The notes: generated by a model from the letters alone, not told the origin. Counted from the stretch's first letter, positions 25,335 through 34,212 are shown. The stretch: 64,000 bases of DNA from Brevundimonas sp. NIBR10 (GCF_027912515.1 NZ_CP115464.1:434001-498000); one strand, 5' to 3'. A program made the numbers and translations.

Positions 25335-26365
25335 ACCGAGCCCAAGCCTTTGCCGCTCAGGCACCCCTGATGGGGGTTCCGGGTGCCTCCTCGCCTCCGG
25401 GCGGACAGGGAGACTGGTTCCGGGGGGCCGGGGGCTTGCGGCTGCGCGCTGCCTTCTGGACGCCGTCGACCATGGTGGCGAAGAAGCCGCGCGGCACGGT
25501 CATTCTCTCGCCCGGCCGCACCGAGCCGATCGAGAAATATTTCGAGGTGATCGGCAATTTTCTGGCCCGGGGTTTCTGCGTCCTGGCCCACGACTGGCGT
25601 GGACAGGGGCTGTCGGCACGGCTGCTGCCCGACCGGCTGAAGGGCCATGCCCGGGCGGTCGAGGAGTTCCTGGACGACTACGACCGGCTGCTGAACGCCT
25701 TCGAGACCCGCGCGCCCAAGCCCTGGATCATGGTCGGCCATTCGATGGGAGCGGCGCTGAACCTGCTGACCCTCGAGAACGGCGAGAACCGGTTCTCCGG
25801 CGCTGTCCTGGTCGGACCGATGCTGCGCATCAAGACCGGCAAGCGGTCGATGTGGTCGGTCAAGCTGGCCGTCCGCTGGAACCTGCGTCACGGCAAGGCG
25901 GGCGAGTTCGTGCTCGACGACGCCGACGATCCGTTCGACCACACCTTCGAGAAGGACGCCCTGACCTCGGACGAGGGCCGCTACGAGCTGTGGCGTCAGC
26001 AGCTGTACGCCTGTCCGCACCTGGCTGTCGGTGGCCCGACCTGGGGCTGGCTTGCGTTTGCGCTGGACGCCGGCGAGCGGGCGCTCAAGCCCAAGGCCCT
26101 GAAAGCCGTCAAGATTCCGACCACCTTCGTCCAGGCGGCCGAGGATGACCGGGTCTGGAAACAGACCAACAAATGGGCGGCCAAACGCCTGGGCCGGGGT
26201 CGCTATGTCGAGGTTCCGGGGGCCAAGCACGAGGTCATCATGGAGACCGACGACCTGCGCGCCCACTTCCTGAGCGAGTTCGACGCCATGGCCGACTATA
26301 TCTCGCCCGTCGAGGACCTGCGCCCCCTGCCCCAGCCCGATGATGCCGAGGTCGGCGCGGCCTGA
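25331..26365 (+). CDS. Alpha/beta hydrolase, lysophospholipase (PldB-like)
   Basis: This 344-aa hydrolase has the nucleophile elbow GHSMG (Ser138), an oxyanion-region segment ILSPGRTEPIEKYFEVIGNF and AHDWRGQGLS, and a late AKHEVIMETDD with the probable catalytic His. These are typical of monoacylglycerol lipase/lysophospholipase L2-like enzymes. No signal peptide is seen, so cytoplasmic or membrane-surface action is likely. The GTG start overlaps the upstream lipoprotein stop (GTGA), so the three genes 23511-26365 may form one unit. The substrate, probably a lysophospholipid or monoacylglycerol, is inferred. Confidence 0.88.
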   Translation: MNRAQAFAAQAPLMGVPGASSPPGGQGDWFRGAGGLRLRAAFWTPSTMVAKKPRGTVILSPGRTEPIEKYFEVIGNFLARGFCVLAHDWRGQGLSARLLPDRLKGHARAVEEFLDDYDRLLNAFETRAPKPWIMVGHSMGAALNLLTLENGENRFSGAVLVGPMLRIKTGKRSMWSVKLAVRWNLRHGKAGEFVLDDADDPFDHTFEKDALTSDEGRYELWRQQLYACPHLAVGGPTWGWLAFALDAGERALKPKALKAVKIPTTFVQAAEDDRVWKQTNKWAAKRLGRGRYVEVPGAKHEVIMETDDLRAHFLSEFDAMADYISPVEDLRPLPQPDDAEVGAA

Positions 26366-26474
26366 GCCTTCCGGTCCTTGCGATGACGTTCCTTCCGCTG
26401 ACGTCGGAACGAAACAGGGTCGCGCAATCGGGTTGCTGACGCGGGCTGCATTGGCGGTGGCGCAGCGAAAACAC

Positions 26475-26504
26475 ACCGCCAAACCGCCAAACCGCCAAGC
26501 CGCC
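26475..26504. repeat. 8-nt tandem repeat (ACCGCCAA)
   Basis: Three perfect copies of ACCGCCAA (26475-26482, 26483-26490, 26491-26498) are followed by a partial GCCGCC. It is intergenic and could vary in copy number by slippage. No function is apparent. Confidence 0.8.
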
Positions 26505-26734
26505 TCGGGCGGCTCAGCGAAAACAATGGCTTATCCGGGCGACGTCGTGGACGACCGCCAGATCTGTCGGTTCTCACCCTGGCCGCGGCGAGCCTCTGGA
26601 CCTGCACATTTCAAAGACCTGTCGATCGATGTGGGCACGTCGCAATACGGGCGCAAGAGTCCCAGAAGAATTTAATCCTATATCCACGGCCCGATGTCGA
26701 TCCGACCTGAAACCCCGAGGCCCAAGAGGACAAC

Positions 26735-26763
26735 AAAAAGGGGCCGCGATCGCTCGCGGCCCC
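26735..26763 (-). terminator. Rho-independent terminator of the TonB receptor gene
   Basis: On the minus strand GGGGCCGCGA pairs perfectly with TCGCGGCCCC across a 4-nt loop (26740-26763) and is followed by TTTTT (26739-26735). It lies 30 nt past the receptor stop. It is a strong intrinsic terminator by structure. Confidence 0.9.
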
Positions 26764-26792
26764 TTTCGCAGTTCTGATCCTGAAGCGTGTCC

Positions 26793-29306
26793 TTAGAAGG
26801 AAACGCGCAGGCTGGCCATGACGGTGCGCGGAGCACCGACACCGGCGAAGCGACGGCCGTAGCCCAGAGCGCCCGGGGTCGCCGAAGCGCCCGTGCCCAG
26901 GTTGGCGTAGTAGTCTTCGTCCGTGACGTTGGTGACGTTGAACTGCATATAGGTGCCTTCCAGGCCGAAGGTGGCCAGGTCGAAGCGGGCATCCATGTCG
27001 ACGATCGTATAGGCGTCGGTCTTCAGGTCGTTGACGTCGGTGACCCAGCGTTCGCCGGTGTACTTGGCCTGAACGCCGGCCGAGAACACGTCGTTGAACT
27101 TGTAGCTGGCGCGGGCCGAGAACATTTCCTCAGGTGTTTCCACCTGCTTCTTGCCCTTGGTCTGCAGTTGGGCACCGGCGGCGTTGAAGACGTAGTTGTC
27201 TTGCAGTTCGCTGTCGAGGAACGAGGCCGTGGCGTACAGGCTCAGGTTCTCGATCGGCTCCCAGCCCACCGAGAACTCGGCGCCCATGGATTCCACCGAG
27301 CCCACGTTCCGGTCCACGAAGGTGTCCAGGTCGGGGTCGAAGGTCGAGACGATGCGGTTGTCGAACTGGTTCGAGAACACCGAGGCCTGAACGACCAGGG
27401 TCGAGGCCGTGTAGCGATAGCCCAGGTCGATGTTCTTGGACTGTTCGGGCTGGACCGTCGGGTTGCCGATGGAACCGTCGGCCAGACGACGCACGACGTA
27501 CAGGCTGTCGGTACGCGGGGCCGACAGGGATTCGCCGTAGCTGGCGAAGACTGAGTGACCGTCGCCGAAGCGATAGGTCGCACCGACGTTGGGCAGGATG
27601 TCGTCGTACTTCTTCGTCAGCGAATAGGGACGGATGTACTGGGTCGTCGAGGTGCCGAAGGTCACATTGCCGTTGGCCAGGGGCGCGTTCGGCAGCTGGC
27701 TGGTGCAGAGCACGTTCGAGGACGAGTTCTGCGAGAAGCAATACTGGTTCAGTTCACGCTCGAAGAAGGGCGCGCGCACACCGATATTGACCGTCAGGGC
27801 GTCGGCCAGGAAGCGGCCGCGATATTCCAGCGAGAACTGGTTCAGCATGGCGATCGACTTGCGGTCGCGGGCCTGCAGCTCATAGCCGTCCAGGTTGGTG
27901 ACGCGGTTGTCCTCATCGTTGCGACCACCGAACACGTCGACGAAGACGGGCTTGGTCGGGATGGTGAAGTCAACGAAGCCGTAGTGGCCGTTCTGGCGGT
28001 GACGACCCCAGTCCAGCGCATAGGCGGCGCGCAGGCGGTGGCTGTCGTTCAGGTCCCAGATCAGCGAGGAGTTCAGGCCATAGCGATGGGTGTTGGTGTT
28101 CGACGGCGTCATGACGCGGACGCTGTCGAGGGTGTCGCCGTCGCCGTTCAGATCGACGCCGCCCGTGGTGCGGGTGCCGCGCAGGAGCTGGTTGGTTTCC
28201 GACAGAACCGCCTGCTGGGTGCCGCCGTTGGCCAGGGTGTACTGGAACGACGGGTCGACCGTCAGGACCAGGCCTTCCATCAGGGTGAAGCGCGAGTTGC
28301 CGCGAATGTTGCCGGTGTTGGACGGGTTGACCCGCAGACCCCAGTAGCCGGTGCCGTTGGTATCGACGTCAGCGACGCCCGTGCGGACGGTCGGAGCGAC
28401 ATAGGTGCGATCGAAGTCGATGTTCCAGCCGAACGGGTTGGCCGGATCGTTGACCTGATCACCGCAGACCTGGGTCCGGGCGACGTCGCAGAAGCCGGTC
28501 GAGGTGGCCAGGTTCGGGCCGTTGTAGTTGTTGTTGCGGTTCTCGTTGTAGTGACCCGACAGGGCGACGAAGTCGCCGTTGTCACCGAGCGGCTGATAGA
28601 TGCGGCCGTTGAACTGGGTCTTCTCCAGCTCGCCGATGCCCTTGAACTTGTCGTAGTTCTGGTACGAGACGGCGAACCAGGCCGTCGTGCCCCAGGGGCC
28701 GATTTCGCCGGTGTCGACGAGGCCCATGATGCGGCGATAGTTGAAGTCACCGAGCGAACCCTGGACCCAGCCACCGAAGTCCGCGGCCGGACGGCGCGTG
28801 ACGTAGTTGATGGTGCCGCCGGTCGCCGAGGCGGTCGGGCTATCGACGTCGGTCGAGCCCGTGTTCACCGAGGCGCGCTCGATCAGTTCCGGGTCCAGCT
28901 GCTGGTTGGTGTAGGTGGCGTAGTTGCCGGTGTCGTTCAGCGGGATACCGTCGAAGGTCAGCGAGACGCGGTTGCCGTCGAAGCCGCGCAGACGGATGTT
29001 GCCGCCCGACGAGCCGTAGGGGTCGGCGTTGGTGAAGCTGAGGCCCGGCGTCAGGTTCAGGACCTGCAGGATGGTCTGACCGGCCTGCTGGGTGGCGATG
29101 AATTCCTGATTGATGGTGTTGCGCGTCTTGGCGACGTTCTCGGCGATGGCGACGCCGGCGGCAGCGGGACCGCGCGCGCCCGTGACGACGACGGATTCGA
29201 CTTCGGTCGCTTCGGTGCCGGTCGACTGAGCGGAGGCGGCACCGGCGGCGAGCATGCCGGTGAAGAGGGCGGTCGTCGCCCAGAACACGCGTTTGCGGTT
29301 CATCAT
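26793..29306 (-). CDS. TonB-dependent outer-membrane receptor
   Basis: This 837-aa receptor has a signal peptide (MMNRKRVFWATTALFTGMLA, then AGAASAQ), a TonB-box-like start (VESVVVTGARG), a plug domain (TILQVLNLTPGLSFTNADPYG, beginning near residue 85) and a 22-strand-type barrel ending VMASLRVSF with terminal Phe. The ATGATG at 29306/29303 is taken as start because the signal peptide begins there. No periplasmic binding protein, ABC transporter or sigma/anti-sigma pair is adjacent, so the substrate cannot be assigned. It stands alone, ending in a strong terminator; the upstream region holds 11-nt direct repeats that may be an operator. Confidence 0.93.
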   Translation of the reverse strand: MMNRKRVFWATTALFTGMLAAGAASAQSTGTEATEVESVVVTGARGPAAAGVAIAENVAKTRNTINQEFIATQQAGQTILQVLNLTPGLSFTNADPYGSSGGNIRLRGFDGNRVSLTFDGIPLNDTGNYATYTNQQLDPELIERASVNTGSTDVDSPTASATGGTINYVTRRPAADFGGWVQGSLGDFNYRRIMGLVDTGEIGPWGTTAWFAVSYQNYDKFKGIGELEKTQFNGRIYQPLGDNGDFVALSGHYNENRNNNYNGPNLATSTGFCDVARTQVCGDQVNDPANPFGWNIDFDRTYVAPTVRTGVADVDTNGTGYWGLRVNPSNTGNIRGNSRFTLMEGLVLTVDPSFQYTLANGGTQQAVLSETNQLLRGTRTTGGVDLNGDGDTLDSVRVMTPSNTNTHRYGLNSSLIWDLNDSHRLRAAYALDWGRHRQNGHYGFVDFTIPTKPVFVDVFGGRNDEDNRVTNLDGYELQARDRKSIAMLNQFSLEYRGRFLADALTVNIGVRAPFFERELNQYCFSQNSSSNVLCTSQLPNAPLANGNVTFGTSTTQYIRPYSLTKKYDDILPNVGATYRFGDGHSVFASYGESLSAPRTDSLYVVRRLADGSIGNPTVQPEQSKNIDLGYRYTASTLVVQASVFSNQFDNRIVSTFDPDLDTFVDRNVGSVESMGAEFSVGWEPIENLSLYATASFLDSELQDNYVFNAAGAQLQTKGKKQVETPEEMFSARASYKFNDVFSAGVQAKYTGERWVTDVNDLKTDAYTIVDMDARFDLATFGLEGTYMQFNVTNVTDEDYYANLGTGASATPGALGYGRRFAGVGAPRTVMASLRVSF

Positions 29307-29412
29307 GGTTTCTGTATCCCCAGAAAGATGCGGGCCAATGCCCATGCCCGGCGAAAAGGAGGCAGCCGGTCGAAATCTCGCCCCGTCTACGTCCCGTATT
29401 GGAACGAGCGAC

Positions 29413-29440
29413 GACAGTGATGTGACAGTGATATGACAAG
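29413..29440. promoter_or_regulatory. 11-nt direct repeats upstream of TonB receptor, candidate operator
   Basis: GACAGTGATGT (29413-29423) is directly followed by GACAGTGATAT (29424-29434) and a third partial GACAAG. One helical turn of spacing would present the same face to a DNA-binding protein. It lies about 107 nt upstream of the receptor ATG. It is called from pattern only; no regulator is adjacent. Confidence 0.4.
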
Positions 29441-29523
29441 GCCACAGGGTGACCCTTGGGCCACAGTGCTGTCCGTACCTCGCCCAAGTCGATTCGTGAC
29501 CCGGATGGGGCGGTCCATGGGCG

Positions 29524-29615
29524 AGGTTCGAGGTTAGAGGGACGAAGGTCAGTGTTGAGGACGAGTATGAGCGTCCGGTCGCGGGGCCGCCCCTCGCCCC
29601 TCACCCCTCGAACCT
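29524..29615. repeat. Inverted repeat with 10-nt arms
   Basis: AGGTTCGAGG (29524-29533) and its exact reverse complement CCTCGAACCT (29606-29615) flank about 72 nt. No transposase is inside. It may be another small intergenic element. Confidence 0.55.
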
Positions 29616-29630
29616 TCAGAGCCCTTCCGG

Positions 29631-30251
29631 TCAGGCCCCCCAGACCTGCCTCAGACGGGCGGCGCGACCGCAGAAGCGGGTGTAGCCGCCGTAGCGGACC
29701 GGGTTCAGGCGGGCGAAGTCCTGATGATAGGCCTCGGCGGGCCAGAAGCGGGCCGTGTCGCGGACAGGTGTGACGAAGCGACGCGCGCCGATCACGGCGA
29801 CCGCAGCCTGACGCGAGGCCAGGGCGGCGGGCTTCTGGGCAGGCGTCGCGAAGACGGCCGTGGCATAGGTCGCGCCCTGGTCGCAGAACTGTCCGTCGGG
29901 ATCGGTCGGGTCGATGGTGCGCCAGAACCGGTCGACCAGCTGGCGATAGCTGATCCGGGCGGGGTCGAAGGTGACCTGGACCGCCTCCAGATGGCCCGTG
30001 CCGCCTCGTACCACCTGGTCATAAGTGGGATTGGTCACCCGCCCGCCCGCAAAGCCCGACACGGCGGAGACCACGCCCGGTATGCGCTCGAAATTCGCCT
30101 CGACGGACCAGAAACAGCCGCCGGCGAAGACCGCGACCTCGCGCCGGCCGCTGTCGGGCCCCGACGCCTGGGCCGAGGCGGGCGGGGCAGCCGGGGAACA
30201 TGCCGCCGCGGCGGCGATGGCTGTGGCGATGAGGATGGATCGAAGGGACAT
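29631..30251 (-). CDS. msrA: Exported peptide-methionine (S)-S-oxide reductase
   Basis: This enzyme reduces methionine-S-sulfoxide in proteins. The 206-aa form starting at ATG 30251 has an N-terminal hydrophobic segment with a lipobox-like AAAAAC (Cys18), suggesting an exported lipoprotein rather than the cytoplasmic enzyme. The catalytic motif is GGCFWSVEANF with Cys46, followed by GYAGG-like GFAGGRVTNPTYDQV, GHLEAVQVTFDP and the late AEAYHQDF. Resolving cysteines are FCDQ and FCGR. An alternative start at 30287 adds 12 residues. It repairs oxidised envelope proteins, by family inference. Confidence 0.92.
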   Translation of the reverse strand: MSLRSILIATAIAAAAACSPAAPPASAQASGPDSGRREVAVFAGGCFWSVEANFERIPGVVSAVSGFAGGRVTNPTYDQVVRGGTGHLEAVQVTFDPARISYRQLVDRFWRTIDPTDPDGQFCDQGATYATAVFATPAQKPAALASRQAAVAVIGARRFVTPVRDTARFWPAEAYHQDFARLNPVRYGGYTRFCGRAARLRQVWGA

Positions 30252-30341
30252 GGCGGGGCTCCGAAAAGCAAAGGACGGCGTCTGCAATCAGATACGTCCG
30301 TCCCGACCCTTCGGATACATCATCCGACACCTTGGCCCGGC

Positions 30342-31640
30342 TCAGCGGCGCTTGCGGCCCTGGAAGGCGTCGGCGATGGCCTGGGCGGTCGGGCCCAGAG
30401 CGCGCGGTTCGTGATAGTTGCCGTTCAGCTGGCTGCGCGCGATCACATGGGCGCGGAAGCGGTGGAACAGGTCGGAGTCCGGCGTGGCGGGCCGGGTCCA
30501 GAAGCCGTCCAGCGGCTGCTGGTCCGTCAGGCCGTCGAAGTCGAAGAAGGCCTCGCCCAGCACCTTGACCGGGGTGTGGAAACCCAGGGCCGACAGGGCG
30601 GCGCTGGAGTTGTTGACCACCATGCCCAGCGACGCCCGGCACAGCTGGGCCAGATTGCCGCCGTCGATGAAATCGACCCGGCTCTCCAGCCCCCGGTCCA
30701 CCGCCAGCCGATAGGTGATCCGGCCCAGATCGACCAGGCCGGGATCCAGCGGATGGTTCTTGACGATCAGCCGGGCATCCCTGGGCGCGTTGGCGGCGAA
30801 GCTGGTCATGACCTCGGCCAGGAAGGCCGTGTTGTCCGCGAAATGCGAATAGCGCAGAAGTTGGGCGTCGCCCTCGCGTTGCAGGCAGGCGATGAAGAAG
30901 GGTCCCTTGCGGCGGATCGCGACGGGGTCGCAGGCATCGCCCCTCTGGAAGGCCAGGCCGATGTAGCGGCGGATATGGCCGGCGCACTGAAGCCAGGGCG
31001 CGACGGTATAGGGGGCCTTGTAGCGCGGGAACAGCCACCGGCCCGGCAGCTGGATCAGGTGATACAGGCTGATGTTCAGCACATGGTGGGGCAGGATCTT
31101 GCCGACGGCGCGAGTCACCGGAATCTCGGGCGTCGGCGGCTCATAGGCGACACGGGTTCGCGGCAGGTTGGACGAGGCGTTGACGCCGTTCCTTTCCAGC
31201 GTGACCCAGTCGGGGCGGAAATAGCCGTTCTCGAGTACCCAGACGGTGGCGGAGAACCGTTCGACGTCGCGCAGGACGGCCTGGTTGTAGGCCCCACCCT
31301 CACCGAAGACGACGATGTCCGTATAGTCCGGAGCCATGGCGTCGAGCGCGGCGGGCCATGCCGTCGCCTCGCCCTTGAAGGTGATCCCGCCCGGTCCGCG
31401 CCAGTAGAGCAGGTCACCGGCGTTAAGCAGCATCCGCGACACCTCGGCGCCGCGCGCCCGCAGGGTCTCCGCCAGAACGCGGCCGAAAGGCCCGAAAGGC
31501 GCCGTGACGATCAGGAACCGGCGGCCGGCCAACCCGAGGGCGTCGACGACCGTGCTCTCTGAGGCCGGGACCTCGGGATAATCAGGATCGAGACTGGCGA
31601 GCAAACCTTGTAAATTCCTGAGCTCAGCACGGCGGTTCAT
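30342..31640 (-). CDS. Capsule polysaccharide biosynthesis/export protein, KpsS-like
   Basis: The 432-aa cytoplasmic protein opens MNRRAELRNLQGLLASLDPD; GRRFLIVTAPFGPFGRVLAE, KGPFFIACLQREGDAQLLRYS, RLIVKNHPLDPGL and MVVNNSSAALSALGFHTPV are typical of the Capsule_synth family (KpsS/KpsC type), which adds the Kdo linker to the lipid anchor of capsules. The KNHP and NNSS segments correspond to the nucleotide-sugar site. It stands alone; the KdsD, glycosyltransferase and export genes are about 10 kb away. A role in capsule anchoring is inferred from family. Confidence 0.85.
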   Translation of the reverse strand: MNRRAELRNLQGLLASLDPDYPEVPASESTVVDALGLAGRRFLIVTAPFGPFGRVLAETLRARGAEVSRMLLNAGDLLYWRGPGGITFKGEATAWPAALDAMAPDYTDIVVFGEGGAYNQAVLRDVERFSATVWVLENGYFRPDWVTLERNGVNASSNLPRTRVAYEPPTPEIPVTRAVGKILPHHVLNISLYHLIQLPGRWLFPRYKAPYTVAPWLQCAGHIRRYIGLAFQRGDACDPVAIRRKGPFFIACLQREGDAQLLRYSHFADNTAFLAEVMTSFAANAPRDARLIVKNHPLDPGLVDLGRITYRLAVDRGLESRVDFIDGGNLAQLCRASLGMVVNNSSAALSALGFHTPVKVLGEAFFDFDGLTDQQPLDGFWTRPATPDSDLFHRFRAHVIARSQLNGNYHEPRALGPTAQAIADAFQGRKRR

Positions 31641-31797
31641 CTTCCTAGAGGCCGCAGACGCCGCATGGCAAGGCTCGCGACGCCCCCTCTCGCAGAACTT
31701 GTCGAATCCGTCATGTCAGCGGCGGATTTGTGACGCAGAAACCCGTTCTGAAACGGCCGTTTCCGGAAAAAACGCTCGCCAGGACTGAAATCAAACG

Positions 31798-31828
31798 AAA
31801 AATCGCCGGCCGCGTGAGCGACCGGCGA
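31798..31828 (-). terminator. Intrinsic terminator downstream of OmpA gene
   Basis: On the minus strand TCGCCGG (31828-31822) pairs with CCGGCGA (31809-31803) and is followed by TTTTT (31802-31798). It is the second of two hairpins after the stop. Confidence 0.85.
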
Positions 31829-31854
31829 TTCTTCAGTATCAGATCGTCCAGGCC

Positions 31855-31878
31855 GGGACCGCGCCGAAACGCGGTCCC
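31855..31878 (-). terminator. Hairpin between OmpA stop and terminator
   Basis: A perfect 9-bp stem (GGGACCGCG with CGCGGTCCC) with a 6-nt loop begins 7 nt after the OmpA stop. It lacks its own T run, so it may protect the mRNA 3' end or assist termination at the next hairpin. Confidence 0.65.
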
Positions 31879-31885
31879 GTTCGTC

Positions 31886-33046
31886 CTAGAAGTTGATGTC
31901 GATCGTGGCGCGACGGTTCAGCGGCTCGCGCACGCCGTCGGCCGTGGCCTTGGCGAGTTGCGTTTCACCCACGCCGTTCAGCGACAGGATGCCGCCGGGG
32001 ACGCCTTGGGCGACCAGGGCGTCAGCCGTGGTGCGGGCACGACGGTTCGACAGGCCGATGTTGTAGGCGGCCGAGCCGGAGGTGTCGGCGTGGCCGACGA
32101 CCAGGACGCGGGTCGGACGACCGGACTTGGCGTAGTTGGCCGCCGAGGTGATGACCGTGCGGGCTTCCGGCGTCAGGTCCGAGCGATCCCAGTCGAAGTA
32201 GACCACGAACTCACGACGCACGGGGCCCTGAACGGGAGCCGGGGGCGGCGGGGGCGGGGGCGCGACGACCGGCGGAGCGGGCGGCGGGACGTAGGGCGGG
32301 GGCGGCGGTGCGACCGGCTCGGCGTCGGGGCCGAAGGCGTAACGCAGGCCCAGGGTCACGGTGTGCGAGGAGTCGTAGTCGCCTTCCATCGTGCCTTGCG
32401 AGAAGGCCGCGACCGACGAGGTCGTGAAGAACTCGGCGTCGCCCGTCAGGTAGCGATAGGTCAGGTCGATGTTGGCGCGGTCCGAAACGGCCCAGGCCAG
32501 ACCCGCGATGGCTTGCGCCGCGAACTTGGTGGACGAGTCGTCGGCGGCGAAGCCGACCGTGCGGTTGTTGCGGTGACGGCCGATCAGGTCGGTGTTGACG
32601 TGGTTCACACCGGCACCCAGGCCGACGAAGGGACGGATGCCCCAATATTCCCAGCCGAAGTCATAGATGACGTTGGCCATCAGGGTCGTCGAGGTGATGT
32701 CACCTTCGGGCGAGTAGCAGGGACCGATGGCGGGATCCAGATTGCAGACGCCGTTCGGGCCGGTCGAGGCGCGGACGCGGCCGACATCGCCAGAGCGATA
32801 TCCACCTTCAAGTTCAACGCGCCAGTTCGGGTTGAACCGGTAACCCAGGCGCCCGAAAGCGGCCCAGCCGTCGTTGACCTCGAAATGGAAATTGTTGCCG
32901 GTGGTGGCCGACTCCATGACCATGTCGCGGTCCATGTGATGGTAGCCGGCGTCAACGGCACCGTACCAGCCGTCGGGCTCAGCCGCCGCAGCACCGGCTG
33001 CGAACAGCCCCGCAACAGCAACACTCGCGAGAAGTTTCAGCTTCAT
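31886..33046 (-). CDS. OmpA family outer-membrane protein
   Basis: This 386-aa structural porin has a signal peptide (MKLKLLASVAVAGLFAAGAA), an 8-stranded barrel (about 22-240, starting WYGAVDAGYHHMD), a Pro-rich hinge (PPPPPYVPPPAPPV, then further prolines) and a peptidoglycan-binding OmpA domain with FDWDRSDLTPEA, VVGHADTSGSAAYN and LSNRRARTTADAL. The ATG at 33046 is chosen because AGGA lies 6 nt upstream; an ATG 12 nt earlier exists. Two hairpins terminate the message. A high-expression envelope role is typical. The barrel sequence has no recognised ligand. Confidence 0.95.
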   Translation of the reverse strand: MKLKLLASVAVAGLFAAGAAAAEPDGWYGAVDAGYHHMDRDMVMESATTGNNFHFEVNDGWAAFGRLGYRFNPNWRVELEGGYRSGDVGRVRASTGPNGVCNLDPAIGPCYSPEGDITSTTLMANVIYDFGWEYWGIRPFVGLGAGVNHVNTDLIGRHRNNRTVGFAADDSSTKFAAQAIAGLAWAVSDRANIDLTYRYLTGDAEFFTTSSVAAFSQGTMEGDYDSSHTVTLGLRYAFGPDAEPVAPPPPPYVPPPAPPVVAPPPPPPPAPVQGPVRREFVVYFDWDRSDLTPEARTVITSAANYAKSGRPTRVLVVGHADTSGSAAYNIGLSNRRARTTADALVAQGVPGGILSLNGVGETQLAKATADGVREPLNRRATIDINF

Positions 33047-33256
33047 GGTCGTCCTCATACAAAGATAATGTCGATGGGCCTCGCTCGCCGCGAAGCACTC
33101 GACTGCCGGAACGGTGACCCGTGTGCAGGGTTCCGTACCGATCCACATTTTGACCCTGAATGTGGCGACTGTGGCGCCGTTTCAACACATCCGGCGCTCT
33201 TGGCTTACGTAACGACGCACGCTTAAACGCGATCCGAAGCTTCAAGGAGGATGACC

Positions 33257-34165
33257 ATGGCAATCCGGTTCGACGGCAAGGTGGCGATCGTGACGGGCGC
33301 AGGCGGCGGCCTGGGTCGACAGCACGCCCTGGCGCTGGCGGCACGGGGGGCCAGAGTGGTCGTCAACGATCTGGGGGTCGCGCGCGACGGCGAAGGCTCA
33401 TCCGCCAGCCCGGCCCAGGCCGTTGTGGCCGAGATCGTCGCGGCGGGCGGCGAAGCCATCGCCAACGGGGCCTCGGTCACCGATCCGGTCGCGGTCCAGG
33501 CCATGGTCGACGACGCAGTCGCCAGATGGGGCTCCGTCGACATCCTGGTCAACAACGCCGGCGTCCTGCGCGACAAGTCGTTCGCCAAGATGACGCTCGA
33601 GGATTTCCGCTTCGTCGTCGACGTCCACCTGATGGGGGCGGTCAACTGCACCAAGGCGGTCTGGGACGGGATGCGGGCGCGCAACTATGGCCGCATCGTC
33701 ATGACCACCTCGTCGTCGGGCCTGTACGGCAATTTCGGCCAGGCCAACTACGGCGCGGCCAAGATGGCGCTGGTCGGGCTGATGCAGACCCTGTCGATCG
33801 AGGGGGCCAAGAACAACATCAAGGTCAACTGCCTGGCCCCGACCGCCCACACCCGCATGACCGAGGATCTGGGTGCCGCCCTGCCGCTCGAGGCCCTGGG
33901 GCCCGAACTCGTGTCGCCGGGCCTGCTGTACCTCGTCAGCGAGGACGCCCCCAGCCGGGTCATCCTGGCCGCCGGGGCCGGTGGATTCGAGCGGGCCTAT
34001 GTCACGATCACGCAAGGCGACTATGCGACGGGTCCCGACGCGCTGGAACAGATCGCCGACCGCTTCGACGTCATCTCGGCTCGCACCGGCGAGATCGTGC
34101 CCGAGATGGGTGCCGCCCAGGGCATGATCGAACTGACCAAGGCGCAGGCTGCCCATGGCGGCTGA
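33257..34165 (+). CDS. SDR family oxidoreductase, MFE-2 (3R)-hydroxyacyl-CoA dehydrogenase-like
   Basis: The 302-aa short-chain dehydrogenase has the cofactor motif TGAGGGLGRQHA, the NNAG motif (LVNNAGVLRDKSF) and the catalytic Ser-Tyr-Lys region (SSSGLYGNFGQANYGAAKMA). RDKSFAKMTLEDFRFVVDVH is typical of the dehydrogenase half of peroxisomal multifunctional protein 2. The ATG at 33257 is chosen over 33251 because AAGGAGG ends at 33250 and leaves correct spacing. A thiolase gene follows about 200 nt downstream in the same orientation, so a role in acyl-CoA oxidation is likely. A copy of the 40-nt repeat begins 7 nt after its stop. Confidence 0.92.
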   Translation: MAIRFDGKVAIVTGAGGGLGRQHALALAARGARVVVNDLGVARDGEGSSASPAQAVVAEIVAAGGEAIANGASVTDPVAVQAMVDDAVARWGSVDILVNNAGVLRDKSFAKMTLEDFRFVVDVHLMGAVNCTKAVWDGMRARNYGRIVMTTSSSGLYGNFGQANYGAAKMALVGLMQTLSIEGAKNNIKVNCLAPTAHTRMTEDLGAALPLEALGPELVSPGLLYLVSEDAPSRVILAAGAGGFERAYVTITQGDYATGPDALEQIADRFDVISARTGEIVPEMGAAQGMIELTKAQAAHGG

Positions 34166-34172
34166 CGCCGCC

Positions 34173-34212
34173 GCGCCTACGTTCGCGACGCGGTCGCTCA
34201 CTGCTTCAGGCG
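34173..34212 (-). repeat. 40-nt structured repeat, copy F (antisense, after SDR stop)
   Basis: Read on the minus strand: CGCCTGAAGCAGTGA, then the inner hairpin GCGACCGCGTCGC, then GAACGTAGGCGC. The outer CGCCT can pair with AGGCG. It starts 7 nt after the SDR stop, the same spacing as copy E after mdh. Confidence 0.8.

Larger units (their letters stand above)
26366..26792. other. 427-nt gap, no gene seen
   Basis: The interval lies between the convergent hydrolase and TonB receptor genes. It contains an 8-nt tandem repeat at 26475-26504 and the receptor terminator at 26735-26763. It is less GC-rich around 26640-26740 than its surroundings. No reading frame has a recognisable product. Confidence 0.6.
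29307..29630. other. 324-nt upstream region of the TonB receptor gene
   Basis: No gene was seen. It holds the presumed receptor promoter with 11-nt direct repeats (29413-29434), an imperfect palindrome GGCCACAGGGTGACCCTTGG (29440-29459, continuing GCC) and an inverted-repeat element at 29524-29615. Confidence 0.6.
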
